33,697 bases of DNA from Limisphaerales bacterium (GTDB taxonomy: Bacteria > Verrucomicrobiota > Verrucomicrobiia > Limisphaerales > UBA11358), in NCBI GenBank assembly GCA_003161635.1, contig PMOA01000116.1, forward strand, positions 1 through 33,697, given 5' to 3'. Both the position numbers and the translations under genes were made by a program. Position 1 is the stretch's first letter, and each line of letters begins with the position of its first letter. Positions 17,985-26,436 of the stretch are shown here, one piece after another. Below the pieces are notes generated by a model. That model searched no databases. It saw only the letters and a list, made by a program, of their open reading frames with translations, and was not told the DNA's origin.

Positions 17985-19284
17985 TGATGAGGTTCTCCAG
18001 GAATTCCTGGCGGCCGCTGACATTCGGCGCCGCTTCGCCTTGCTTGAGCAGGTAGCTCTCGAGTTCCACCAAACCCGCCTTGCCGGCCTCGATTTTCGCA
18101 CCGATACCGGAATCCCACGAGGCGTAGCGTTGTTCCACGAATTTCGCGAGCCGGCCGTCCTTGCGGATGGCGGCCGCGATTTTCAATCCGCGCGCAAAGG
18201 CGTCCATTCCGCCGATATGCGCGTGGAACAAATCCACCGGCTCGAAACTTTCGCGGCGAACCTTGGCATCGAAGTTCAAGCCGCCGGTGGTAAAGCCGCC
18301 ATATTTGAGGATGGCCAGCATCGTCTGCGTGGTCAGATAGACGCTGGTGGGAAATTGGTCGGTGTCCCAGCCCACCAGTTCGTCACCGGTGTTGGCATCA
18401 ATCGAGCCCAGCGCGCCGGCCGCGCCGGCCACCTCCAATTCGTGCTGCATGGTATGACCGGCCAGGGTGGCATGGTTGGTTTCGATGTTGAGTTTGAAAT
18501 CGTCCAGCAGGTCGTACTCGCGCAGGAAATTCAGGCAGGCGGCGGCGTCGGAATCGTATTGATGTTTGGTCGGTTCCTTCGGCTTCGGCTCGATGTAAAA
18601 CTGGCCCTTGAAACCGATTTGCTTTTTGTAGTCCACGGCCAGGTGCAGGAATCGGGCGAGATGATCCAACTCGCGCTTCATATTCGTGTTCAGCAGGGTG
18701 GAATAACCTTCGCGTCCGCCCCAGAAGGTGTAGCCCGCACCCCCGAGTTCGTGCGTAACCTCGAGGGCCTTCTTCACCTGCGCGGCGGCGAAGGCGAACA
18801 CGTCGGCGTTGCAACTCGTGGCCGCGCCGTGAACAAACCGGGGATGGGTGAAGAGATTGGCCGTGCCCCAGAGCAGTTTGATGCCGGTATGCTTCTGTTC
18901 CTCCTTGAGCACCTTCACGACGGCATCGAGGTTTTTATTGGTCTCGCGCAGCGTTTTGCCTTCCGGCGCGACGTCACGGTCGTGAAAGGCGTAGAAGGGC
19001 GCCCCGAGTTTCTCGATGAATTCGAACGCCACCCGCGCCCGGTTCTCTGCGTTGGCCACCGAGTTCGAACCGTCGTCCCACGGACGGATGGCGGTGCCGA
19101 CGCCGAAGGGATCGGAGCCCGTGCCGCGAAACGTGTGCCAATAAACAACCGAGAAGCGCAGATGGTCGCGCAGGGTTTTGTCCTCGACGATTTCAACCGG
19201 GTTGTAATGTTTGAAGGCCAGCGGGTTTCTGGACTTCGGCCCTTCGTATTTGATTTTCGAGATATTTTTAAAAACAGTTTCCAT
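17971..19284 (-). CDS. xylA: Xylose isomerase
   Basis: Cytoplasmic aldose-ketose isomerase of 437 residues, the standard class II length, converting D-xylose to D-xylulose. Conserved features are [10 protein letters not shown] with H101 and D104, [26 protein letters not shown], the metal-site [12 protein letters not shown] with E232 and K234, H271 in [10 protein letters not shown], and D296, D307 and D309 in [17 protein letters not shown]. The start is the ATG at 19284. It is translationally linked to the downstream GH43 gene. A palindrome at 19301-19313, just upstream, may be an operator. No xylulokinase gene is nearby, so the xylulose must be phosphorylated by an enzyme encoded elsewhere. 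Confidence 0.97.
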   Translation of the reverse strand: METVFKNISKIKYEGPKSRNPLAFKHYNPVEIVEDKTLRDHLRFSVVYWHTFRGTGSDPFGVGTAIRPWDDGSNSVANAENRARVAFEFIEKLGAPFYAFHDRDVAPEGKTLRETNKNLDAVVKVLKEEQKHTGIKLLWGTANLFTHPRFVHGAATSCNADVFAFAAAQVKKALEVTHELGGAGYTFWGGREGYSTLLNTNMKRELDHLARFLHLAVDYKKQIGFKGQFYIEPKPKEPTKHQYDSDAAACLNFLREYDLLDDFKLNIETNHATLAGHTMQHELEVAGAAGALGSIDANTGDELVGWDTDQFPTSVYLTTQTMLAILKYGGFTTGGLNFDAKVRRESFEPVDLFHAHIGGMDAFARGLKIAAAIRKDGRLAKFVEQRYASWDSGIGAKIEAGKAGLVELESYLLKQGEAAPNVSGRQEFLENLINEFI

Positions 19285-19711
19285 GGTAAAACGAGTCCTA
19301 GTTTAATTTAAACGAATCCTACAGTGTCAAGCCCGGCACTGGCAATTGAAAGACCCGCTTCCCGGAGTTGAAGCTTTCAATGATTTTGGGCGGCGAATCC
19401 AATCGGGGCTCCCCGCGAATTGCCCATTGTTTGTCACATCACATATGGCCGGATAAATTATACGATCCGTGATTTTGGGGAATGGATGAAATTATGTTTC
19501 GCATGGATGATTCTCTGCTGTCGGCGGCAGACAATTTTTACAAAGGGTCATGGTCCGAGCTGGATGTGGTAAAAGCGGGCACTGTAGGCGCCGAGGTTCT
19601 CCACACGGGAGATTATCAAAAAACGGCCAGTCCGTTGAGTCGTTGATTCTGATGACAAGACATTGACACCGGGACCGGGCCATCATTGACTGAATGGACG
19701 CAACTTGTGTC
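19285..19711. promoter_or_regulatory. Divergent intergenic region, xylA and alpha-xylosidase
   Basis: About 427 bp without a gene separate xylA (minus) from the GH31 gene (plus). Seen in it are the palindrome at 19301-19313, a minus-strand TATAAT at 19462-19457 without a good -35 partner, and a plus-strand TTGACA at 19663-19668 without a good -10. Short open frames here lack similarity or a ribosome binding site. It probably regulates both xylose-related genes. Confidence 0.45.
19301..19313. promoter_or_regulatory. Candidate operator palindrome upstream of xylA
   Basis: GTTTAATTTAAAC consists of perfect 6-bp inverted arms around one central base, 17 bp before the xylA start. It is A+T-rich in a GC-rich region. 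ROK-family XylR operators also contain GTTT...AAAC arms, so a xylose-responsive repressor is a reasonable guess; no regulator gene is in the window. Confidence 0.4.
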
Positions 19712-22135
19712 ATGAATAACCAACGAAATACCATGGTAATGATGGCCTGCCTCGCCGCGGGCATTTTAACGGGCGTAACCAGCCGGCTGGCAGCCGCCAA
19801 TCCAACTCCCTTGCTGCTCAACGATCCGGTGGATGTCAGCGGCGATTTCCGGGATTTCTCCGATCTTTATTATCTGGCGGACAAACTCGCCGATTTCGAT
19901 CCGGCCACCGGCACGGGAAAAATCACCTGGCAACGCTCCGAGTATTTCACCCGGCAGGCCTTCAACAACATGCTGGCCGTCATCAAACCGATCACCCCGA
20001 ATGAATTTCCGGAAAACGAATACGCCGCCAATCCTTCCCTGCCATTTTCCATTGAATTTGTTTCTCCGCGGACCTTGCGGATCCGCCTGACGAGCGGCCC
20101 GCAATACCATAAAAAATATGAGGAACTGATGCTGGCCGGCGAAGTGCCGCAGGACCATTCCTGGAAATACAGCCGGGTCGAGGGCGGCCACCGCTACACC
20201 AGCGACTTTGGCTCGGTCACCATCTGGGAAAATCCCTGGCACATCGAATTCCGCGATGCGCAAGGGCGCCTCTTGACCAAAACCGACCACGATTCGGACA
20301 ACAACACCTCGTTCACCCCCATCCTGCCGTTCTCCTTCGTACGTCGCGCGGCGGATTATTCGCGCAGCCTGGACGCGGTGTTCACTCTCTCGCCCGGCGA
20401 AAAGATTTTCGGCTGCGGCGAATCGTTCACCGGCCTGGACAAACGCGGCCAGAAAATCGTCCTGTGGACGGACGATGCCAACGGCATCCAGAACCAGGGC
20501 CTGTACAAGCCCATCCCGTTTTTCATGAGCAGCCGCGGCTACGGCATGTTCCTGCACACCTCCTCGCCCATCACCTGCGATTTCGGGAATTATTTCAGCG
20601 GCGTCAACTCGTTGATGCTCGGCGACGATGCGCTGGACCTGTTCGTGTTTTTCGGTTCACCCAAGGAAATTCTTGATGAATATACCAAATTGACGGGCAA
20701 GTCGCCGATGCCGCCGCTCTGGTCGTTTGGCCTCTGGATGAGCCGCTGCACCTACTCTTCGGAAAAACAAGTCCGCGAGGTCGCCGCCAGGTTGCGTGAA
20801 AACAAAATTCCGTGCGACGTGATTCATCTCGACACCGGCTGGTTCGAAACCGACTGGCGGTGCGACTATCAATTTTCCACTTCACGTTTCACCGACCCGC
20901 AAAAAATGATTTCGGATTTGAAGGCTGACGGGTTTCACATCTCGCTCTGGCAGCTGCCGTATTTCGTGCCCAAGAACACGCTGTTCAATGAGCTGGTGGA
21001 AAACAATCTCGTCGTGCGCGACGCCAAGGGCAACCTGCCCTACGAAGACGCTGTGCTCGATTTTTCCAATCCGAAGACGGTCGAATGGTATCAAGCCAAG
21101 CTCGCCAGTCTGTTGAAAATGGGCGTCGGCGCCATCAAGGTGGACTTTGGCGAGGCCGCGCCGGAGAACGGAATTTATGCATCGGGACGCACGGGATTTT
21201 ACGAACACAATCTTTACCCGTTGCGTTACAATAAAGCGGTGGCCGACATCACCAAAAAAACCACCGGCGAGAACATCATCTGGGCGCGCAGCGCGTGGGC
21301 GGGCAGCCAGCGTTATCCGATTCACTGGGGCGGCGATGCTGAAAGCACCGACCAGGGCATGGCCGCCGAACTGCGCGGCGGACTGTCCTTCGGCCTTTCC
21401 GGATTTTCATTCTGGAGCCACGACGTGGGCGGCTTCACGGCGAATTCAGTCGCGAGCATGGACAAAAATCTTTTCGCGCGCTGGCTGGCCTTCGGGATGT
21501 TGAGTTCCCACAGCCGCTGCCACGGCATCGCGCCCAAGGAACCCTGGAACTACGGCGACGCGTTCCTGGATGAATTCCGGCACATCGACGAACTCAAATA
21601 CCGGCTCATGCCCTACGTTTATGCCCAGGCGAAGGATTGCTCGGAACACGGCCTGCCAATGGTCCGCGCGCTGTTCGTGGAATTTCCCGACGACCCCGGC
21701 TCGTGGCTCGTGGACGACGAATATCTCTTTGGTTCCAGCATCCTGGTCGCGCCGCTGTTGCACGAAAATGCCACCAACCGCGACGTTTATCTGCCGCCGG
21801 GCGCCTGGATTGATTATCAGACCGGCAAGGCCTGGGACGGCGGCTGGCAGCACATCGAAGCGGGACCGCTTCCGGTCGTGATGCTCGTGCGCGACGGCAC
21901 CGTGCTGCCGCAAATCCAGCTCGCGCAATCCACCCTGCAGATGGACTGGTCAAAGCTCGACCTGGTCGTTTTCGCCAAAAACTCCCCGACGGCGAAAGGA
22001 CTGGTTTGTCTGCCCTCGGACAATCTGTTGCATGAGCTGGTGCTGAACAAGGACGGTAGTGCATTCAAACTGGCAAACGATCCGCTGGCCGGCAAGGCAA
22101 CCTGGAACCTTCGCCCGGCGGCGAAGGTTGAGTGA
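19712..22135 (+). CDS. GH31 alpha-xylosidase, exported
   Basis: Retaining alpha-glycosidase of 807 residues from the ATG at 19712. It has a signal peptide-like N-terminus (hydrophobic MVMMACLAAGILTG, Ala-rich end near residue 28). The nucleophile is D478 in IKVDFGEAAPENG; the DFGE context is that of alpha-xylosidases such as YicI rather than alpha-glucosidases. The acid/base is D542 in WGGDAEST. It should release alpha-1,6-xylose from xyloglucan oligosaccharides, feeding xylA. An in-frame ATG at 19694 would add six residues; neither start has a Shine-Dalgarno sequence. The stop lies 18 bp before the first GH74 gene. Confidence 0.9.
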   Translation: MNNQRNTMVMMACLAAGILTGVTSRLAAANPTPLLLNDPVDVSGDFRDFSDLYYLADKLADFDPATGTGKITWQRSEYFTRQAFNNMLAVIKPITPNEFPENEYAANPSLPFSIEFVSPRTLRIRLTSGPQYHKKYEELMLAGEVPQDHSWKYSRVEGGHRYTSDFGSVTIWENPWHIEFRDAQGRLLTKTDHDSDNNTSFTPILPFSFVRRAADYSRSLDAVFTLSPGEKIFGCGESFTGLDKRGQKIVLWTDDANGIQNQGLYKPIPFFMSSRGYGMFLHTSSPITCDFGNYFSGVNSLMLGDDALDLFVFFGSPKEILDEYTKLTGKSPMPPLWSFGLWMSRCTYSSEKQVREVAARLRENKIPCDVIHLDTGWFETDWRCDYQFSTSRFTDPQKMISDLKADGFHISLWQLPYFVPKNTLFNELVENNLVVRDAKGNLPYEDAVLDFSNPKTVEWYQAKLASLLKMGVGAIKVDFGEAAPENGIYASGRTGFYEHNLYPLRYNKAVADITKKTTGENIIWARSAWAGSQRYPIHWGGDAESTDQGMAAELRGGLSFGLSGFSFWSHDVGGFTANSVASMDKNLFARWLAFGMLSSHSRCHGIAPKEPWNYGDAFLDEFRHIDELKYRLMPYVYAQAKDCSEHGLPMVRALFVEFPDDPGSWLVDDEYLFGSSILVAPLLHENATNRDVYLPPGAWIDYQTGKAWDGGWQHIEAGPLPVVMLVRDGTVLPQIQLAQSTLQMDWSKLDLVVFAKNSPTAKGLVCLPSDNLLHELVLNKDGSAFKLANDPLAGKATWNLRPAAKVE

Positions 22136-22137
22136 CC

Positions 22138-22142
22138 GGAGG
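22138..22142 (+). promoter_or_regulatory. Ribosome binding site of the first GH74 gene
   Basis: GGAGG (extended to GGAGGAAGG, 22138-22146) lies directly after the GH31 stop and 7-11 bases before the ATG at 22154. It is the clearest plus-strand site in the window and supports an operon joining GH31 and GH74. Confidence 0.65.
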
Positions 22143-22153
22143 AAGGTATTCGG

Positions 22154-24430
22154 ATGTATATTGGCAAACGAATTACAGCCGGGGTCGTCGTGCCCGTCCT
22201 GCTCGGTCTGCACGGGTTGATGCAAGCGCAGACGCTGCCTTCCGAGCCCTATGCCTGGAACAATGTCGTCATCGGCGGCGGCGGATTCGTCACCGGCATC
22301 ATTCCGCATCCCCGCCAAAAAGATTTGATGTATGCGCGCACCGACGTCGGCGGCGCTTACCGCTGGGATGATTCGGCGCGGCGATGGATCCCCCTCACGG
22401 ACTGGATCAGCGCGGAAGATGTCAATCTCACCGGCATCGAGAGCATGGCCGTGGACCCGAACAATCCCCGGCGCGTTTATCTGGCCGCCGGCACTTACAG
22501 CCGGGGTAATGCGGCGATCCTTCGCTCGGAAGATCAGGGCCGAACGTTCAAGCGAACCGACGTGCCGTTCAAGATGGGCGGCAACGAGCAGGGCCGTTTC
22601 AACGGGGAACGGCTCGCCGCGGATCCCAATCAGGGCGACATCCTTTTCTTCGGCTCGCGGCGGGACGGGTTGTGGAAAAGCGCTGATCGTGGAGCGACGT
22701 GGCAGAAAGTTGAAAGTTTTCCAAACATCGGTTCCAACCAACCGCCGCCCGCCGCCTCCGCCACAACCACCAACGCCGCGGGCCAGCGTCGCGGCGGGGG
22801 TTTCGGCGGCAATCAACCGGTCGGCATCATCGCCGTCGTTTTTGATCCTGCCAGCGGCAAGCCGGGCAGTCCGACGTCGCAGCTTTACGCGGCGGTGTCC
22901 ACGACGGAAACCAATCTTTATTGCAGCACCGACGGCGGGGTCACCTGGGAGGCGGTGGCGAACCAGCCGGTGGGATTGCGTCCCAACCACCTCGTGCCGT
23001 CGCCGGACGGAACGTTCTATCTGAGCTACGGACGGGAGCCGGGACCCAATCAGATGAGCGACGGCGCGGTTTGGAAATTCAGCCCGAAAGACGGCGTCTG
23101 GACGGACATCACGCCGGTCAAGCCAAAGGATTCCGACCAGCCGTTCGGCTATGGCTGCGTTGCGGTGGACGCGCAACATCCGTCCACCCTCATGGCCACC
23201 ACGTTCGCCCACTGGAATCCGCACGATGAAATTTTCCGCAGCACCAACGGCGGCGCGACCTGGACGCAACTCTGGCAAAGCAACACCACCGTGTGGGATT
23301 ACTCCAGCGCGCCGTACACCCGGACCCGCACGCCTCATTGGATGGGCACCATCGTGATCAACCCCTTTGATTCGGATCAGGTTTTGTTCACCACCGGCTT
23401 TGGCATCTGGTGCTGCACCAATGTCACGAAAGCCGATTCCGGCAAGCCGACGCACTGGGTCTTCCTCGACCAGGGACTCGAAGAAACGGTGCCGCTGGCT
23501 TTGATCAGTCCGCCCGCCGGCGCCCATTTGATCAGCGGCGTGGGCGACATTGACGGCTTCCGCCATGACAACGTGGATGTTTCACCGGCGGAAGGGACTT
23601 TCGCCGGGCCGCGATTGTCGAGCACGCGAGACCTGGCGTTTGCCGCCAACAAACCCGAGCTGATGGTCCGCATCGGCAACGGCGGCAGAGGCATGTCGGC
23701 GCACGCCATCATCTCCGAAGACGGCGGCAAAACCTGGGAAGCCCTTGCGAGCGATCCCCCGGGCGGAAGTGGTGGACAAGGCAGGATTGCCTTGAGCGCC
23801 GACGGAAGAACCATTGTTTGGGCGCTGCAACGCGGTTCCCCCTTCGTCACCACGAACCGTGGAATGACCTGGACCAACTGCGAGGGACTTTCCTCCGGGG
23901 CCAGTGTCGCCGCCGATCCGGTCAGCGCTTCGCGCTTTTATGCGTTCGACGCCCAGGCCGGCAAACTGATGACCAGCACAAACTCACCGGCGACTTTTGA
24001 GGCGACGGTGGCATCGCTTCCCGTCTCGGAGGGCGCCGGCCGCGGTGGCGTGCTGGCGGCAACTCCGGGGATGAAAGGCGACCTGTGGGTCGGCTCCCGC
24101 AACATCGGCCTTTACCACTCCACGGACGGCGGAGCCTCTTTCACCAAGCTGAACAACGTCGGCGGCGCGGACGCGCTCGGTTTCGGAAAGGCCGCGCCCG
24201 GGAAAACTTTCCCCGCGCTCTACCTGCTGGGAAGCATCAAACAACTTCACGCCTATTACCGTTCCGACGACGCCGGCCAGACGTGGGTGCGCATCAACGA
24301 CGACCAGCACCGGTTCGGCGCTCCCGACCGCCCGCTCATCATCGGCGATCCGCGCATTTATGGCCGGGTTTACCTGACCACCGGCGGCCGGGGCGTCATC
24401 TACGGCGATTTAGCCGCCCGAACGAAATAG
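22154..24430 (+). CDS. GH74 endo-xyloglucanase, first copy
   Basis: Secreted twin seven-bladed-propeller enzyme of 758 residues with signal peptide 1-26. It should cut the beta-1,4-glucan backbone of xyloglucan. The family opening WNNVVIGGGGFVTG and YARTDVGGAYRW is present; D64 is the first catalytic Asp. The second is probably D465 in GDIDGFRH, matching the known spacing of about 400 residues. BNR-type repeats (SEDQGRTF, STNGGATW) recur throughout. A Pro/Ala/Gly-rich stretch at about 195-222 interrupts the N-terminal propeller and is absent from the second copy. The protein ends with the propeller, without accessory modules. It is followed after 3 bp by the first unknown secreted protein. 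Confidence 0.93.
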   Translation: MYIGKRITAGVVVPVLLGLHGLMQAQTLPSEPYAWNNVVIGGGGFVTGIIPHPRQKDLMYARTDVGGAYRWDDSARRWIPLTDWISAEDVNLTGIESMAVDPNNPRRVYLAAGTYSRGNAAILRSEDQGRTFKRTDVPFKMGGNEQGRFNGERLAADPNQGDILFFGSRRDGLWKSADRGATWQKVESFPNIGSNQPPPAASATTTNAAGQRRGGGFGGNQPVGIIAVVFDPASGKPGSPTSQLYAAVSTTETNLYCSTDGGVTWEAVANQPVGLRPNHLVPSPDGTFYLSYGREPGPNQMSDGAVWKFSPKDGVWTDITPVKPKDSDQPFGYGCVAVDAQHPSTLMATTFAHWNPHDEIFRSTNGGATWTQLWQSNTTVWDYSSAPYTRTRTPHWMGTIVINPFDSDQVLFTTGFGIWCCTNVTKADSGKPTHWVFLDQGLEETVPLALISPPAGAHLISGVGDIDGFRHDNVDVSPAEGTFAGPRLSSTRDLAFAANKPELMVRIGNGGRGMSAHAIISEDGGKTWEALASDPPGGSGGQGRIALSADGRTIVWALQRGSPFVTTNRGMTWTNCEGLSSGASVAADPVSASRFYAFDAQAGKLMTSTNSPATFEATVASLPVSEGAGRGGVLAATPGMKGDLWVGSRNIGLYHSTDGGASFTKLNNVGGADALGFGKAAPGKTFPALYLLGSIKQLHAYYRSDDAGQTWVRINDDQHRFGAPDRPLIIGDPRIYGRVYLTTGGRGVIYGDLAARTK

Positions 24431-24433
24431 TTT

Positions 24434-26323
24434 ATGCGAAAAGCCATGACCCGCATTCCTTTCGTAATTGTTCTTTTGGCCCTGCTCTTTCCCCGCCTCT
24501 GCACGGCGGGCAATTACAGCAACTTCGTTGTGTCCATTTACTGCCGCGCTTACGAAGTCCGGCAAATGACCAATTTCGTCTGGCTCTCCAACGTCTGGAA
24601 CACCGTCGGCAGCCAATTGAAGGTGGACAAGGTTTATCTTGAAACCCATCGTGACGGCGTCATCCCGGACCGGGAAACAATTGCCAGGGCCACGCAGTTC
24701 TTCGAGAGCCGGGGCGTTCGGGTCGCCGCCGGCATCGCGACGGTGGCCAACGAACGCAACCTCTACCAGTCGTTCTGTTACAGCACGCCCGCCGACCGCA
24801 AGAAACTCAAGAAAGTCGTCGAATACACCGCCGGGCAGTTCGATGAAATCATCCTCGATGATTTCTTCTTCACCAACTGCAAGTGCGATCAGTGCGTCAA
24901 GGCCAGGGGCGACAAAAGCTGGACGCAGTTCCGGCTGGAGCAGATGGACGAGGTGGCCCGTGACCTGGTGGTGAAGCCGGCCAAGGCGGTCAATCCGAAG
25001 GTAAAAGTTGTCCTAAAATTCCCGAACTGGTACGAGCATTATCAAGGGCTGGGCTACAACCTGGAAGCCGGGGTGAAGTATTTTGACGGAATCTACACCG
25101 GCACGGAAACGCGCGAGCCGTTCAATAACGCCCAGCATCTCCAGCAATACCAGGGCTATTTGATCTTTCGTTATCTCGAAAACGCCGACCCGGGCCGCAA
25201 CGGCGGCGGTTGGGTGGACACCGGCGGGATGCGTTACGCGGATCGCTATGCCGAACAACTCTGGTTGACACTCTTCGCGAAGGCGCCGGAGATCACGCTC
25301 TTCGACCTGCGCCAGGTTCAGCGGCTGATGCAGCCTTCCGACCGCGGCGCCTGGCAGGATTTGCATCCGAGCTTCGATTTCGATCAAATGATGGCCTCCG
25401 CCCGACCGGACGCCGGCACCTCGGCGGCGCCCGCCACGATTTCCCGCGCGGCGGGATTCACCTTTGACCAGGTGGATGCTTTCCTCGGCAAGCTCGGCCA
25501 GCCGGTCGGTTTGAAAAGTTACAAGCCCGTCAATTCGGCTGGCGAGGACTACATCCACAATTACCTGGGCATGGCCGGCATTCCTTTTGAGTTGACCCCA
25601 AAATTCCCAACCGTCGCCCACACGGTTTTTCTGGCCGAATCGGCAGCGGAAGATCCCAAAATCGTGGACCGGATCAAAAAGCAATTGATGAATGGCGGGA
25701 ACGTCATCATCACGTCCGGCTTGCTCCGCGCCTTGCAGAACCGGGGCATCGAAGACATCGCCGAGATCCGTTACACGGACAGAAAGATCGCGCTCAAGGA
25801 ATACCTGCGCGGCTTTGGGAACGTCATTGAAGGGAAATCGGAAATCACCATTCCCGAACTGGACTACATTACCAACGACGCGTGGGCGCTGGTCTCCGGT
25901 TCCGCCGGCGGCATCCCTTATCCACTGTTGCTCCGGGCCGGTTACGGCAAGGGTTATCTTTACGTTCTCACCCTCCCGGAAAATTTCGGCGATATTTACA
26001 ATCTGCCCCCCGAAGTGCTGACCCAGATCAAGCGCACCCTGACACGGGATCTCTTCGTTCGCGTGGAAGGGCCGGCCCAGGTGGGCCTGTTTGCCTACGA
26101 CAACAACACGTTCATCGTGGAGTCATTCCTGCCGGACGAAACGGATGTGAAAGTTTCCGTTGCGGGTGAGTTTGCCAAACTGCGTAATCTGGTGACGGAT
26201 GCGGTGACCACCGGCCAGACAGAGACGCCGGGTTCCGGCCGGTTCGACAATGGTGACCGGCGCGTGTCCTTCAATGTTCATCTTCTGCCCCACAGTTACG
26301 CAGTGTTCGCGGCCGAGAAATGA
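24434..26323 (+). CDS. Unknown secreted protein, putative novel glycosidase, copy 1
   Basis: I cannot assign this 629-residue protein to a named family. It has a Sec signal peptide (about 1-25) ahead of GNYSNF. Residues 30-320 look like a TIM barrel: FDEIILDDFFF with D142/D143 ending a strand, KFPNWYEH at 195-202, FDGIYTGTETR with E225, and GGGWVDT. A Cys cluster (C149, C151, C154) follows the DD motif, as in some GH42-like or GHL proteins. Residues 340-540 resemble a class I glutamine-amidotransferase fold, as in beta-galactosidase trimerisation domains, with no catalytic Cys triad recognised. A C-terminal beta-sandwich ends in HSYAVFAAEK. It lies 3 bp after GH74. A glycosidase role is inference from fold and context. 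Confidence 0.7.
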   Translation: MRKAMTRIPFVIVLLALLFPRLCTAGNYSNFVVSIYCRAYEVRQMTNFVWLSNVWNTVGSQLKVDKVYLETHRDGVIPDRETIARATQFFESRGVRVAAGIATVANERNLYQSFCYSTPADRKKLKKVVEYTAGQFDEIILDDFFFTNCKCDQCVKARGDKSWTQFRLEQMDEVARDLVVKPAKAVNPKVKVVLKFPNWYEHYQGLGYNLEAGVKYFDGIYTGTETREPFNNAQHLQQYQGYLIFRYLENADPGRNGGGWVDTGGMRYADRYAEQLWLTLFAKAPEITLFDLRQVQRLMQPSDRGAWQDLHPSFDFDQMMASARPDAGTSAAPATISRAAGFTFDQVDAFLGKLGQPVGLKSYKPVNSAGEDYIHNYLGMAGIPFELTPKFPTVAHTVFLAESAAEDPKIVDRIKKQLMNGGNVIITSGLLRALQNRGIEDIAEIRYTDRKIALKEYLRGFGNVIEGKSEITIPELDYITNDAWALVSGSAGGIPYPLLLRAGYGKGYLYVLTLPENFGDIYNLPPEVLTQIKRTLTRDLFVRVEGPAQVGLFAYDNNTFIVESFLPDETDVKVSVAGEFAKLRNLVTDAVTTGQTETPGSGRFDNGDRRVSFNVHLLPHSYAVFAAEK

Positions 26324-26436
26324 CCCGGCATGGCGTATTCGAACCAATGAATGGATTTGACGCTCAAAGAGGTGAGAAGGGCAAGATTGTTGTCCTTTGA
26401 GTCCGCCGCCAGTGCGTGTTTGCCATTTGATTTAAA
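26324..26436 (+). promoter_or_regulatory. Gap with inverted repeat before the second GH74 gene
   Basis: These 113 bp separate the first unknown gene from the second GH74 gene. CTCAAAG at 26363-26369 pairs with CTTTGAG at 26395-26401 around a 25-base loop, with no T-tract. The segment just before the ATG is A+T-rich and lacks a Shine-Dalgarno sequence. A promoter or weak attenuating hairpin is possible. Confidence 0.3.

Noticed and set aside
17881-19311. 476-codon plus-strand open frame opposite xylA
   Set aside because: xylA on the minus strand is unmistakable; the plus frame has no recognisable motif.
19492-19821. 109-codon minus-strand frame in the xylA-GH31 gap
   Set aside because: It overlaps the start of GH31, has no ribosome binding site and no recognisable motif.
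21950-23566. 538-codon minus-strand open frame opposite the GH31 and GH74 genes
   Set aside because: Arg/Gly/Ala-rich composition without domain logic. It lies wholly antisense to two well-supported genes and results from high GC at third codon positions.
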